From NCBI GenBank assembly GCA_036583965.1, contig JAZBQD010000017.1:27128385-27192384 (forward strand): a stretch of 64,000 bases of DNA. Direction: 5' to 3'. Source of the stretch: Prunella strophiata (lineage: Eukaryota > Chordata > Aves > Passeriformes > Prunellidae). The notes under the pieces were generated by a model. The model saw nothing but the letters and a program-made list of their open reading frames with translations, did not search any database and was not told the DNA's origin. Made by a program: the position numbers and the translations under genes. Numbering within the stretch: the first letter of the stretch is position 1; the number at the start of each line of letters is the position of its first letter. Positions 1-12,890 of this stretch are shown here, in pieces.

Positions 1-380
1 CCTGCAGAGGATTACTGCCACAATCACAGCTCCAGAGGACTTAGCACAGCCACAATGAGCAACAGCAAACACTTTCTCACCACCGTCAGCTGACGGCCCA
101 GGGCGGCCGAAAACAACACAGAAAGAAATGATGGGGCAGCACCTGATTAAGCCACCCGGATTAGAGAGGCTCAAACGGGGCTGAAAAGCAGCAAGTACTG
201 CTAACCCAGCAGAACTGCAGCTCCAGCCTCATCTCAGCTCACCCAAACACGCTCAGCTGGCTCCTGGCTCCCAGCACGCCGAGAAGGGGCACAAACACTG
301 ACGCTGCAACACAGAAGTCAGGCAAGAGGGAAAGGGCAGCCACCTGCAGACAACCATCACCCTCAACACACATATCACCC
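1..380 (+). repeat. Segmental-duplication block A1 (inverted copy at 21,105-21,487 and 27,115-27,495)
   Basis: The reverse complement of this block recurs almost unchanged in copies B and C, for example the sequence around GGCGGCCGAAAACAACACAG and the CTGCAGACAACCATCACCC segment near 345. It lies beyond the third coding exon of the TDRD7-like gene, that is, in the following intron. The homology continues past base 1, because B and C extend about 1.9 kb further. Confidence 0.95.
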
Positions 381-724
381 ACCCCTGCACATAAATCTGC
401 TTCTCCTGCTTTCTGTCACACTGGCCACAACAGCTCCCTCCTGGGCCAGGCAACAGCTCCACACTCCCTTGCTGTGACACCTTTGGCCACATTTCTCCAA
501 AATATGGGAACAGGCCAAGAGCACAGGCTAGCTACGGCAGCATCCAAAAAAGCAAAACATAGTCTCATTCCTGGGTACCATCCTACATTCAGACTTCACC
601 TGCTGCAAGGGCAGGGGCCTGGATTCCCACTGGATCCCAAAAGGCACTGCTTGCATGGCAGCATCCAAGGGTCCAACACACTTAATTTCCCCTCACTTGT
701 ACGCACACACACACACACACTGAC

Positions 725-938
725 CTGTTTACCACAGTGACATGCCTCTGCATTGGGACTTCTTTAGGTGGTCCACTCCCAGCAGCTGCAGGTAAGGCAG
801 ATCGGGCACTGTCAACCACAGGTTTCACACCTCCACATGCCACTTCTCTGCCTCGGGGCAGGCGAGGAACAGGCCTCTTACCGCCTTCTTCTGGCACGTT
901 CAAAGACCGCGGCTGCCGCAAAGTTCCTTTGGGCTTTC
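725..938 (-). CDS. TDRD7: TDRD7-like third coding exon
   Basis: 214 bases with acceptor CTTTAG|GAAAG (AG at 940-939) and donor AACAG|GTCAGT (724-719). The split glycine codon joins the previous exon in phase. [10 protein letters not shown] at the start and [13 protein letters not shown] at the end match the linker of TDRD7. The middle is proline/arginine rich and poorly conserved. The exon ends in phase 2. No following exon could be found between 1 and 718, so the next one is expected outside the window. Confidence 0.85.
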
Positions 939-3900
939 CTAAAGAGTTTGCAGATGCAGCCATGAGTAGCATTCTTCTCCACCCAGTCTACCTCCACCTC
1001 CCTGGGAACTTCCTGTACTGCCATCCAAAGAGTTTCTTCTCTACTCTGGTTTGTGGGCACAGCAGAGGTGACCAAGTTACACCCACAGAGGAACACACCA
1101 GCATTCAGGCCACACTGGGATAAACAAGCTCTTGGTCACTTTACTGCTCATATGCTTGATGTGCCACATCAGTTTTGGAGGTTTTGAACACTTCCAAGGG
1201 GACTGATTGTGCAAGACAGTGAATCAACCTGCCTTTATAATCATTGTCATTTAACTGGGATATGAGCCACTAGTTCAGCTTCCCAACTGGCATCCTTGTA
1301 GAAAAGCAAGAAGCAGCAAACACTTCATTACAGACAGCAGGGGAACACACACAAACTATGAGACCCACTGTTGTTCCAAGCTGCCAACCAGCAAGCAAAT
1401 GGGTCTTCCCTGGGCTTAATCCTGGGCCCAATTCCACAGACAGTCACACAACAGCACAGCAGTGAGGAAAACTTGACCCACACTTTAGGAAAACACTGCT
1501 ACAGAAGCTTATGCAAAAGGTAAGAGGTAAAAAGAGCCGAAAATGGGCATCAGAACTTTTGTGGTACTGAGGAACTGGCATCAGCAACAGGAGCTGCTGA
1601 AACAACTACAGATGATGCTACAGGGACTCCTTCTCACTGTGAGGGAATGGTTCAATCCTCCCACTCCACAACAGGCCAAGGCCAGCCTTCAAGAACATGC
1701 ATTGCCTCATTTGCTGCCTGCATCTCAACTGTGTTTCTCACAGAAGCAGGAGCACATGAAAGTGAAGCCAAGCATCCTACAAGAACTTTGTTTTCCAAGA
1801 TCATTCACATCTTACATACACACCTGAAAAGGGCTTTCTCTCTGATCATGGCTTTCAGATATAAGCACCCTTGCCAAGAACACTCCCAAGAACTCTCCAC
1901 TTGGTTGCTGTAACTCATGGCCATAGGTAACACATCCTCACAGCCAAGACTTTTGCTGCAGCAGTTGCACAGTTCTTTCATAAAGGCAGGCCCTCTAGAG
2001 CTGCCTGTGGCTTACCTGATAAACTGACTGGAGACGTGTTCTTCAGCCTCATCTGACAGTTCACCTGCCGGACTGTTTTCTTCTTGGAACTCCTCTGTCG
2101 GGCCACCAGTTGAGCAACTCGTACAGTTTCACTGCAACTAACAGCATGGCAAATGACCTTGTTGGAGCAGGAAGGGGACAGGGGAAAAAGCAGTCAGTGA
2201 GACCATGCACATCCACAGCTCATCCACAGCATCACTTGTATCCCTTTCCAAGCCTGTAACTGCTGGATCATGCAGGCCAGCAGACAGTTGAGGAAAGGCT
2301 TCAGCAGGAGACACGGATCTTGGAGATCTCACTCTCCTTTTGTGAAACCCCAGGAGAAACCTCAGTGAACCTCAGAAATCAGCAAACCAGACAGCCAGCA
2401 TCTCTCCATCACCTTCACACATTAGGTTGGGCCCCTCTGAGAAACAGCCATCCCACAGGCCCACAATCTTGCTTTATATATAACTCTGGGAAGCCATGGG
2501 GTTCCAGCTTGTCCTTGCTCCTCCTGCAAAGGCTCACTACAGGCTCTGGCACCACTCTGACCCTGTGCAGCAGGGTTGCCTTTGCCCCACTTACCAAAGA
2601 AACTGCACAACTATCCTAATGGACTGGTCCCCAGCAACAGCCCAGCCTTGGATAAGCCCACAGGTATCTCCTGGACCAACTTCATGGCCTCTTGCCTCAA
2701 CATCCACTCACCACAGGCCATCCTGTGGATGGATACAGGATCCTGGCCTTGGCAAGGCACCAATGTGCCTAGCATGCACTTTGACTGAAAATAAGATGAA
2801 AGCCCAAACTTTTGGGCCATTCAACTGCTGCAAAGGCAGCTGGGTGAGTACTCCTCCAGGACTCCATAAGGACACAGGCAGTTACCCCAAAAGCATTAAG
2901 TTAAAAATGGAAGTCTGTGGGCTCAGCCATGTTCTGTGGTGGTGGTAGAAGTTGTGAAAGGGCCCCTTTCTCAACAGTGCCATAGGGCCAGCACTGCTAC
3001 CTTGCTAGCCATTGCCCTCAAGGAACATCAGAAACGACCATTTTGCACAGGAGCAGGGCAAGAGAAACTCAGGGACTTCACCAGCACCTCTGAAATTTAG
3101 CAAACAGCAGCTCCAAAAAGGATCTTTACTCACAACCAAGACACGGCAATCAAAGCAGAAAAACAACAAAAGCAAGAGATGATTGCTAAGCAGCAACAGC
3201 CTGTTCCAGGGATCTTCTCAAGTCTCCCAGGGTGACCCACACAGCCCAGGAAAACATGGGCAATGGATGATGACACTAGAAACCAGGCAACCCCTCCAGC
3301 AGTGCTCTCCAGCTCATCTTTCCCCCTCCTCTTCCTCCTCCTCTGCTGCACACCCAGCACCTTTGCTGGGCTGGCTCAACACAGACCCACTGCAGGGAGG
3401 GCCTCTCTTTCTGAGGGAGAGCTCTCCTACCCCAGGAACTCCTGCTTACAAATCAGACAGTCTACCTGTTGCACAGTCAGCACTGATAAAAACAGCAATC
3501 TAGCAGTCTCACCACTGTAGTGATTAAATGCCAGGAATCACAGAAAAATTAAGGCTGGAAAAAATTGCTACAGTCCATGTCATACAGCATCTTTGCTCAA
3601 AGCAGCATCAACTAGAACTAGTTAGTCAGATGGTTGAATATCTTCAAGGACGAAGAACTCTCAACCACTCTGGACAACTTCTTCCATTGTTTAGCCAGCC
3701 TCACAGTAGAAAAGTGGGCGGTTTAATGTTTACATGGGACTGCTTTTATTTCACTCTGCTATCATTGTCTATTGTCTGTTCACTGAATACTAATGAGAAC
3801 TGGAGATGGAGTCTGGCTCCTTGGTTTTTTTACTCCCTTTAACAGACATAAGGGTAAGATTTCCCTGAGCTTTCTCTTTTCCAGCACAAACAATCCCCGC

Positions 3901-6900
3901 TCTCTGAGCCCTGAATCAGAGATGTTACGTTCCAGCCCCTTCACAATCATTCCACAAACTTGCTTCAGTGTGGCCATGTCTGCCTTGTTCTAGGAAGCTT
4001 AGAAAAGGATTTGGTTTCACTGCTGCTGAGCAGAGGGGAATTATCAGCCCCATCAAAGTGCTGGCAACTCTTCCTAATGAATCCCAGTATGCTGTTCATC
4101 TCCCTTGCTACAAATGGCACCCTGCTCACTGAGAACTCTGCACCCACCAGAACTCCAGGGCATTTCTCTGCCAAGCTACTTTTCAGTTGGTCAACCCCAA
4201 AACTATACAGCAATATGGGGTTTTTCATCCCCAGGTGCAGGATTTGGCATTTCCCTATACTGAACTTCATAGGGTTCCTGATGCTCCATTTCTCCAGCTT
4301 CTTGAAATCCCTCTGAACAACAAGCACATTCATCTGCTCTATCAGTCTCTCCTGTCATCTACAGACTTGCTGAGGATGATCTCTGTCCCATCATCTAGGT
4401 GATTCACCAACATATTAAACAGCAGTTCCTGAGCATCTACTCCCAGGGCACATCACTTTCAAGTGATCTCCCAACGGGTTTTGTGCCACTGTTACGGAAG
4501 AGAATGTTACAAGCCCTACTAAAATTCAGTTAAATTACATCCAATGCTCTCCACTCAACCAGTCATCTCCATTTGGAAGGGTATTTATTTGGTAACATAT
4601 GATTTTCACTTCGCAAATCCATACTGACTTGCCTTCTTGTCTTTCAAGTGGCTGGAACTTCCAGGATTAGATGCTCAACAACTTTCCAACAGTTCAACAT
4701 CAGGCTGATCTTCCCACCCCTCCCAGTAAAGGGCGGTGCTTTCTTTCAGTCCTCAAGAACCTCCCACAAATTACCATGACCTTTCCAAGGTAACTGACAC
4801 CTGTGGGTGCACTGCAATAAACTCATGGACACTCAATTTTTCCAAAGGTTCCATATCTTAATCCTCCCCCAACAAGATTAGGACTTCCTTGCCCTGCACT
4901 TTCCTCTGCCTATTTCCATATTACCTCTATACCCCTTCCAGCTCTACCAATTCTGCTTGTACCTCCTGTGTGCATGCTTGCAATGGTAGATTCTTCAATC
5001 ATGTGTACCTTCCCCAACCTTGCTTAAGAGAGAGACTTTGTCATACAGCAGCCTGTACCTGAGTCATAACCCATCTTTGTGAAAGGTGAACCTGAAATCC
5101 TTCACTCTTCACCCTCTCACAGATGTCTGTGCAACAATCTGCACTGAACAGTTTGAGCATGGACTTAAGGCTTTAGTGAAGTGAAACACAGGAAAAGGCT
5201 GAAGGTCTTAATTTGCTGTACCTTCTTTCTTCCAGTTATTCTGTTGTCCCTGTATCCCTGTCCTTGTTTCCTCCCACTGCCTGTACACTTAACCAGCTAT
5301 TTTAAGGACTTTCTTTGGAAGCACTTGCTCAGAACTGGCAGTGCTCTGGGAGCTGTTCTCAAGGGGACAGCACTTTGTCTTGGTCTTCAAATAATGAATA
5401 GTAAACGCAGTCTTTGTCAGGTCCATGTAGGTTTGTTTAGGCAGCATCTGGATAATCCTCCCAGGCTGCTTCTCCCTGCTCCCACCTCATGCATGCTTGC
5501 ATTTATGGCTCAGTTTTCTCAGTCCTCCTGCCCCTTTTGCTTCTTCCCCCAGCTATTGGAACACACCATTCTTGAAACTGGAGGAGGCAATCCTTGTATA
5601 CTCACTACCTCTCCTGGATCATTCTCTTCAGGACTGTATTCCATGAGTCTTCCAAGCAGATTCCTGAACAGGTCAAAGTCTGCTCTCCCAAAGTCCTGCA
5701 TTGTTCACTCTACTTTTTTGCTTTGTTTCCCTCCTTTCAGGCTCACAGACACCATCTAGCCACAGACAGGGCTCTTCCCAGCCTTTACAATTGCAATTGT
5801 TCCTTGTTTTCAAGGACTGTGTCCAGCAGAGCACCTCTCTTCACTGATCCATTGCATGTGTCAGGATGTTGGGAGCAGCAGACCCTAGAAACATCCTGGA
5901 TTGTTCATACTTGATGTCTTGTCCCCACAGCAGGTATGGCAGTGGCCCAAGTCCCCCATGCAGTTGTCAAAAGAAGGCATCATCTGCTTTGTCTGCCACT
6001 TCCCACTTAAGACATTTGTAACAGATAGCCACCATGTTGTTCATACACTGGTCTGTCCACTACTCATAAGCTCTTCCTGTCTCATCATCTGTCCCAAGAC
6101 AGAGTTCCTGGCATCCCTGCTGCTACCAAACTTGGAAGGTCTCACAGGAATTCCTGCTGTTCACCACTGCAGCCCATAACTCCCCAGCAGCCAGTGGCAA
6201 CCCACAGCAGCATGCTGGTTGTGTGACCTGTTGCAACAACTCTCTGTGACCTTAAATGAGATCACAGCCCTGAACAACACAAAGATCTCCACTTTCTTCT
6301 GGTTGTAGCCCAAGCGGTGGACAGTCATGTACTGGCTCTTCAGAGAGGTGCCCATTTGTGCCCACTTCCAGAAAAGCATATGAGAGCCTTCCTCAAACTC
6401 CTAGCTAACAGGAGTGGATGCATGGAATGGATCACTTGACCTTTGTTCTCAAAGTCTCAATATAATAGGTTTTTTGTTCCTATACAGTTTATCAGAGTTT
6501 TATAAATGAACATTTTCACATCTCAGAACATTAGTGACAGGAAAAACCTGAAATATATCAAAGTAATTTCTTTTTTCATTTCCTTCCCTTGTTTCACAGA
6601 GATAAAGTTTAACAAAATGGCTCGAATTAAAATGAATTCAGATGTAAAAAGAGATGGGGTAGATCAGCAGAGCAAAGGAGTCTTCAAATTTCTCCTTTTG
6701 AAGGGGTTTAATTGTTCAAGCAGAAGTCAAAGTTTTCTTAGATGAAAGTGCAACAACACACTTCTCATAAATGAATATGAAGTAAAGCAAAGTAGGGTTC
6801 CTTGAAATGATGCAACCACCTGCTGCAGGTGCACAGTATTTCAATGAGTCCTCTTGCAGTGCTTTCTGTATACTGAAATTAAATCTTCTGTGGAAATTGG

Positions 6901-9502
6901 AGGACATAGCTACTGCATAAAGAAAAAGTCATCAGCTTTAATCTTTTCCATATTCAAGACAGCTAAATTAGTGTTTGGTACCAAGAGGAACAAAGGACAA
7001 TTTACATCATTGCCTTCCCAGGATAATGTCTGTTCAGCCTCAGTTACCCAGCTAATATTCACCTCCTACAAACCCTTAAGGCAGCACATTACATGTGGCA
7101 CTTTGAGATCAATTGGTATTATTTGTTGCCTACTTTATACTATTCCTTGTTGAATGAATTTCTTGTGGTATGTCTTGGACAGCTGACCTAGCTGTAAGGA
7201 AAATCCTTTTCAGACTATCTAGACTGCAACCATGATCATCAACTGCTACCAGACCCCTGGATGTGCATGTCTCTGCTGTCCTGCCCCACTGTCCACAGGG
7301 GAATTAAAGGGAGAGGCAAGGGTCTTGACAGACATTTTGGAGGTCAGGGTACTCCAGAGCCATGAAGAGAGACTGGCTGACTGCGTGCTCTTGCAGTGGC
7401 CTTGTGTGGACTCCGAGCTACGGTATCAGCCTATAAGGGAGCTCAAGTATTCCAAAGAGAGGACAACAAAGAGAACTTATAATGACAAAGAGGCTTATAA
7501 TGACATATACCCTGTAACAAGAAAGCCCATGGGAGCAGTCTCAGGTAGCTTAGCAGCCCACAACAGTGCATAATCATGCTTGCCCTCCTCTGCTTAATGT
7601 CTGCCATGTCCACACTATGAACAGTGGCAACAGGAGGGTCATCAAACAGAAACATGGGCTCAGTCTTTGCACCTTTGCCTCCCAGGTGCTCAACAAGGTG
7701 CTTCCTCTCAGCTGTTTCAGTTATGCAGAGCACAGTTGGCACTTCTGAACCACAGTGAGTCCTCCTCAAGTACCTCAAGACCCCTGACTTTCTCCTTTTT
7801 CACCTCCTAAAGCCACATTTCACTCTCTTGTAACAGCTGCCACAAAGAATTCACTGCCCCGGTGCTATCCAAGAGTTCACAAGGCTCTCAGCACACATCG
7901 CATTAGTGGATAAACAAGGCTCTCAAGGGAATGGGAGGATACCAGATTACACCCTGCAAGGCCCTAGTTAGAAACAGATGGCTATCTGCCAGAACCACCA
8001 CGAGGAAGCATTTAGTTGCAGGATCACAAATGTTCCCAGACCTGAGGTACCTGCAATCCTGTTACTAATGTAGCTGCAGCTGAGGCAGGCTTTGGAGAAA
8101 AAGAATCCCAAACTTGCTTGTCTGCTGTAAAAGGGCAAATTCTGATGTAAATATGCAGAAAGGGAACCTGTTGCTTAAAAACAGCCACATTTCCAGGTAT
8201 TAGGACAAAACCCAGGATACCTCTCACTGTATTCTCACCACACAGCTAATGAGGGAGAAGTAGTTCTGAGTTCACAGATGCCATCCTGATCCAGCTGAGC
8301 AAACCAGGAAGCTCAGCCTTAAGTCCTGCCTCTTCAGACCTGCTATGACTGTGCCAAACACTGTGCCAAACATCCACTAGCTTTTTGCTCTGCCTCAGGC
8401 TACAAAGACTTCAGGAACCCAGAACCACAGCTCCAACGAGGGAGAGGCTTCAAGCTTGCCACATAGATCATCTGCAAGTCACACAGCTACACCAGCTATC
8501 AAGAGAAGGCATTCTGACTACAAACCAGGAACAGACTATTGGGCAAGGAGGTTTATGGTCCTAGCAAGCTGCTTCCAAGGTGGCAACCACCAGGAAACAC
8601 AGGCTAGTGCAGCAAGAGCAAGGAATAAGGGACAACTCTTCTACCACATCAATCCTCTGCTAAGATCTGCTTCTCCTTTTTGATCTGTGTGATGACCCTT
8701 TATCCCTTGAACACTTGCCAAGCTGAGGCACTTGCAAATGTTGCAGCAAGGTAGCTCACTTACATGAGCTCTTTGTCACCTCAGCACATATTTGCAGTCC
8801 TGTTGCACTGCAATCCATAACAAACAAGAATTGTAACTCCAAAGCAAGCACTTCAGGCTTATAAGCAACAGCACCTAAGAGTTTTACTGTAGGAAAAAAA
8901 TTATGCTGAACCCCATTGAGAAGAGATGATTAACACACACAAGTTAACCTTCTTTAAGATCCCAGGACATGCCACTAGTATCTCCTACAAAGTCAGAAAT
9001 GCTGAGAAAGGGGCCAGATCTCCACAGTCACACAAGTGATCTTTCCACACAGAATTCACATTTCCAGGAAAAAGCCCCGCAACTTTACACATTTTGCATA
9101 CACAACCTTGGGTCTGGAATGCAGAGGCAGGAAAATAAGGAGCACTTAGTATCTTATGTCACAGCTTCCATCTCTCCTAGAATTAGTGCACCATATGCAT
9201 GCTACAGAAATCCACAGCACAAAAGGAGGTAAAGCTATGAACCAGGAACATTCTGCAAACACAAAAGCCATTTCTGAACCGTAACTGATTCTTACCTCTC
9301 CCATTTTGTTCTCTTCCATTCTGACCACTCCTGGGATACTCTCCAAGTAGCCTTCCAGTGTGTCATATCCTAGGTGCCTGAAGGGAATCAACTCATTGGT
9401 CAGGGATCTGTATTCACCCTGAAGTTCTGACAAACGTATGCCATTTTTAAAGGCATGAAGAACAGCTCGCAGGGCTTTTGCAACAAGTTCTGGCTCCTGC
9501 AT
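725..9502 (-). CDS. TDRD7: TDRD7-like gene, 5' coding part (3 spliced exons; 3' end outside window)
   Basis: Join of 9502-9296, 2157-2016 and 938-725 gives an uninterrupted frame of about 187 residues. It opens with a LOTUS (OST-HTH) domain (residues 1-69: [15 protein letters not shown], then LQGEYRSLT and [15 protein letters not shown]). It continues through [16 protein letters not shown] and QVNCQMRLK, then [10 protein letters not shown] and VPMQRHVT. These match the N-terminus of vertebrate TDRD7 in order and spacing, as recalled from the human protein. TDRD5, the other LOTUS-tudor protein, fits much less well. TDRD7 is a germ-granule/chromatoid-body scaffold of the piRNA and post-transcriptional pathway, also needed in the lens. 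Exon phases (0, 1, 2) agree across the introns. The second and third LOTUS domains and the tudor domains would lie left of base 1. The frame is intact, so this looks like a functional gene rather than a pseudogene, although an incomplete duplicate cannot be excluded. Confidence 0.88.
2016..2157 (-). CDS. TDRD7: TDRD7-like second coding exon
   Basis: 142 bases encoding 47 codons plus one base. The acceptor is ...CCAACAAG|GTC (AG at 2159-2158) and the donor is TCAG|GTAAG (2015-2011). The exon starts in phase 0, continuing the previous exon. Its translation, including [16 protein letters not shown] and [10 protein letters not shown], is nearly the TDRD7 linker after LOTUS 1. That basic conserved segment makes the TDRD7 assignment much stronger than the LOTUS domain alone. 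Confidence 0.9.
2985..3500 (+). repeat. Segmental-duplication block A2 (inverted copy at 20,255-20,762 and 26,265-26,771)
   Basis: About 97 percent identical by eye to the reverse complement of copy B. The shared segment runs from GGGCCAGCACTGCTACC to the AACAGCAATC region. It lies in the intron between the first and second coding exons. The homology stops just before the old CR1 that begins near 3,531 in this copy. Confidence 0.95.
3531..4760 (-). mobile_element. Degenerate CR1 LINE: 3' part of the reverse transcriptase and 3' UTR
   Basis: Read on the minus strand, the segment 4333-3965 encodes a decayed CR1 reverse-transcriptase C-terminus ([13 protein letters not shown], then [12 protein letters not shown], then EKCPGVLV). 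It is followed at 3,977-3,780 by a [18 protein letters not shown] segment, and near 3,531 by the 3' UTR starting with ATCACAGAA in plus orientation. The part at 4,370-4,760 corresponds to the more upstream palm region of the same enzyme. Many stops and frameshifts show it is an old, dead copy. It is absent from inverted copies B and C. Confidence 0.85.
4761..5900 (-). mobile_element. Possible continuation of the decayed LINE/repeat
   Basis: Follows the CR1 fragment without a clear border and has the same pyrimidine-rich plus-strand look. A segment near 5,670-5,700 (GGTCAAAGTCTGCTCTCC) resembles a common dispersed avian repeat. I could not identify protein motifs, so family and limits are uncertain. 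Confidence 0.4.
5901..9290. other. Intron of the TDRD7-like gene, no gene seen
   Basis: AT-rich, with only short chance frames and no splice-bounded coding similarity. A 12-base word CTTATAATGACA occurs twice between 7,475 and 7,506. I see nothing else to annotate. Confidence 0.6.
9296..9502 (-). CDS. TDRD7: TDRD7-like first coding exon (LOTUS domain)
   Basis: 207 coding bases, 69 codons, ending in phase 0 at a GAGAG|GTAAG donor (9295-9291). The ATG at 9502-9500 is chosen as start. Two further in-frame codons upstream exist, but the first is GTG and is more likely 5' UTR. The polypyrimidine tract with GGCAG at 9520-9517 is the best acceptor, so the exon probably begins at 9516 with a short UTR. 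It encodes the first LOTUS/OST-HTH domain, a winged-helix fold known in this family to bind Vasa-type helicases or RNA. Confidence 0.9.
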
Positions 9503-9899
9503 CTTCACCTATACCCCTGCCTCCAAAAGAAAAACAGAAGGGAAAAAAAAGGCATTTTTACATACACAGGCTAAAATCACTGGCTTTTATTATTCAAGCT
9601 CCCTCCCCCAACAAGCCAGAATGCAGCAACTCAGTGGCTCATCTCTGGAGACTGTGATACTTCTGGGTAGACCTGTAGGGCCATGGTAGTGCAAGCCAAG
9701 CATAATGTGGTATGGAACACATGGGGCATGATATTGTCCAAAAGTGCTGACAAAGGAGCGCAGCAGCCATCATGCAAAGGCTGGCTCTGCCAGACAATCA
9801 CATGCACAGAAGAGGGGCAGGTGCTGCTAAGCAACTGACCCACCACATACAAGTACTGGATACTGTACCTGGGACAGGGCAATTCTGGATGTGTCTATA

Positions 9900-10602
9900 G
9901 ACTGGGGAAAGAGAGGCACTCTACAAAGTGATCTGGGGGTCCTGCCAATGGGAAGCTGAACATGAGTCAGCAGTGCCCTGGCATCCAGGAGGGCCACCCG
10001 TGTCCTGGGGGGCATCAGGCACAGCATCCCAGCCAGGCAAGGGAGGGGATTGTCCTGCTCTGCTCTGCCCAGGTGCAGCCTCACCTCGAGTGCTGGGGAC
10101 AGTTTTGGGTACCACAGTGTAAAAAAAACATTGAGCTGTCAAGAGTGTCCAAAGGGGGACAACAAACATGGTGAAGGGCTGTGAGGGGAACCCATATAAG
10201 GAGTGGCTGAAGTCACTTGGTCTGCTCAGCCTAGAGAAGAGAAGACTGAGGAGAGACCACACTGCAGTCTGCAACTTCCTTGTGAGGGTAAGGGGAGCAG
10301 CAGACATGGATATCTACACTCTTGGGACCAGTGACAGGACCCGAGGGAATGGCCAATATGGTATCACAGAAGGTTTGGGCTGGATATCAGGATATGGTTC
10401 TTCACCCAGAGGGTGACTGAGCACCAGAACAGGCTCCCAACAGAAGAGGTCACATCACCAGATCTGACAGAATTCAAGAAGCACTTGGACAATGGTTTAA
10501 GGCACATGGTGTGATTTGTTCAGCTTCCTGTGCAGGGCAAGGAGTTGGATTTTGATGATCCTCTGGGCCATTTTATCCAATTCAGGATATTTTGTGTTTT
10601 GA
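9900..10602 (+). mobile_element. CR1 LINE fragment (3' end), plus strand
   Basis: The plus-strand frame around 10,168-10,416 carries LGLLSLEKRRLRRD and SDRTRGNG, both hallmarks of the CR1 reverse-transcriptase C-terminus. It is followed by a 3' UTR ending near TCAGGATATTTTGTG at about 10,602. It is 5'-truncated and frameshifted, and lies in intron 1 of the TDRD7-like gene next to block A3. Confidence 0.85.
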
Positions 10603-10878
10603 CGACACCTTACTACCTGCAGGGCTAAAACTTCCACTGAAAAGTGAGACAGGGCACAGCCACCACCTGCCACAGCACCCCACACTCTGCGGTGCGGGGT
10701 GTCCCTCTAGAGAGACTGGAGCTGCTCCACGTGCCCCTGAGCCAGCACCGGCACCAATGCCCACATCTCAATTCCACCATGGAAACAGCATGCATCTGGG
10801 GCATGCAACGTCTTACCCACAAGCGCACAATGCCTTGACTCCACAGAATCTTCAGAGAGAAAACACAACTTAAGTCCC

Positions 10879-12890
10879 CAGGCCCGTGATCCTCAGACAC
10901 AGAGATTTTGTTCTGGCCTTCTGTTTTTTCAGCCTCTGTTGCTCATGTCTGGTAGGGCCATGGCATGCCCAGAGCCTGCCCCAGGGATGTGCACTGCATG
11001 ACCATCCCACTGGGCTCTGCCCAGGCACGGAGCCTTCTCAGCCTGCATGGAGGGACAGACCTCGACCCATGTTCCAGGGACATGACACACTGCTTGCTGA
11101 GGCCTGCCTGGCGGCCACCTCACACAGCCCCACAGCCCTCGGGCACGTCCCAGTGCTCTGTGACACCTCCTGGCTGCTCCCCAAACAGCTCACTGCTTTT
11201 TCTACAGCCACGCAAAGCCAAAGGCCTGAACCTGCCTTTTATCTTTGTGCACTGCATTTCATCCACATCTACAGATTCATTCCATCGGCTCTCAAGAAAG
11301 ACTGCTTTAGCTACCCCAGGCTTATGATTTTACCATTACAAACGGCTCATTCATATACCTCTAGAAATGTATATCATTAGTGTATCTAAGTACAAATCTA
11401 CTGATTCATGCCTTCATACAGACAACTCCAGCTTTCTATGTACCCTATGCACGAGCTGCATATAAACATTTTGATATCTGAGTACTTCCTGGTACAAGGA
11501 AGCAGGAGCTGCAACGCTGAACAAAATGGCATCTCCCTCCAACAAAATGGTGGCAGAAACCTTCCAGCCAGGGCTCCGGCCTGGGAAGTCTGGGCAGCGT
11601 GGCAGGCGGTTCCAAGGCCAGAGCCAGCCCTACCTAAAGCCCTCCCAGTCCCCCAGCTCACAGGCCTGCACACACTTGGGGCTTCTCTAGGAACAGCCAC
11701 CTACGCCCATGGCACACACCAGGGGAGCGCCAGGCACAAGTGCTGCGGGGCAGGCTCTGTGCTCCCAGCTGGGCGTCCTCCTCCCAGGCGCTCGCTCACC
11801 GCAGGGACGCTCCTGCCACAGGAGCCTCCCTGCCAGGGCCATGGACCAAAGCCGCACGGAGCTCCCGCACAACCCAGCGACAGCCCTGCTCCCCAAGCGT
11901 GTGCTGCACGCAGGCTCCAGTCCAACGCCGAGCACAGCACACTGCTGCACCTCAAACGCCTCGCCCTCGCCCCCAGCAGCTCGTGTGCAACCTGAGCAGA
12001 GCCAGCGCTTCGGGAGAAGGCTGCCTCACTCTCCTCAGGATGAGTGCTCCAGGCACAGCACCAGAGTGCCCCTGCTCCCGCACACCAAGGCGAGCGACTG
12101 CTGCCCATGTACCCGCTCCAGGCTCTCTCAGATCTGCAGCGCTGCCACCAGGGGCTCTGGGAAAGGCTGGTCTGCACTGCTCTCCCCAGAACAGACCCTC
12201 TCCCATCGCCGCTTCCCTTCCTGGGGAAGTCACCCTGGCCAACAACACACCACGTCCAGAAGGAAGAGGAATGACAACCCTCAGCACATTGCAGATGCCA
12301 CCACACACACTTCGGGCTCTCCCTTCCTGCACCCAACTTCACGACGGCCCAGCTCTGGGGCCAGACGAGGAGGCACAGCATTGAGCCCTTTTCTGCACCT
12401 TTCCTTGAACAGTTTCACTGTAGGCACACTCAGCACCTCCCTAACCAGCCGTACCTCTTGCTCTGTACGCTCAGATTGGCACACAGGTACACCCGTGTCC
12501 CTGCACCCAGACACACAGCACAGCCAGTGCACGCCTTCACTCACACACGCCTCCTTAACCCTGCAACTTCTGCCCTTGCTGCTCCACACCTTTCACCGAC
12601 TGATCCTGCAACAATCCCTCAGCAACAGCTGCCCTCTGCTCAATACAGCCACTGCCCAGCAGGAGCAGCACACACTGAACCTGCACATCTCCACACAGCA
12701 GTGGGCAAATCTACACTGGGCACTTGCATCCTTCTCTTATCCTTTCAGAGACTTTGCAGCTGGTGCACCGAGCTTCAAAGAATCAGAAGATGTGATTGTC
12801 ACCTGCCAGAAGAAAAAAGACACACAAAAGTTTCATATCTCTTTTGGACCCACTCAGTTTAAACTGACATCATTCACCACAAAAACCTGT
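10879..12890 (+). repeat. Segmental-duplication block A3, 2 kb arm (inverted copy at 17,535-19,561 and 23,985-25,571)
   Basis: A GC-rich 2 kb block in intron 1 of the TDRD7-like gene. Its reverse complement is contiguous in copy B at a few percent divergence, forming a large imperfect palindrome with a spacer of about 4.6 kb that holds the CpG island. It contains a 395-codon open frame (11,709-12,896). That frame is low-complexity (Ser/Thr/Pro/His), and the differences from copy B mostly change amino acids, so it is not treated as a gene. Confidence 0.95.

Noticed and set aside
5181..5759. 192-codon plus-strand frame
   Set aside because: Lies antisense within decayed LINE/repeat sequence, is low in charged residues and has no homology.
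9296..9502. Assignment of the LOTUS exon to TDRD5
   Set aside because: The following exon ([25 protein letters not shown]) and the third exon (PMQRHVT) match the TDRD7 linker, and the LQGEYRSLT word in LOTUS 1 is TDRD7-like.
9503..9508. Start of the TDRD7-like protein two codons further upstream at 9,508
   Set aside because: That codon is GTG; the ATG at 9,502 is the first methionine and aligns with the family start.
10886..11380. 164-codon frame repeated at 19,057-19,551 and 25,067-25,540
   Set aside because: Preserved only because the segments are recent copies; several shifted frames are open over the same bases and none resembles a known protein.
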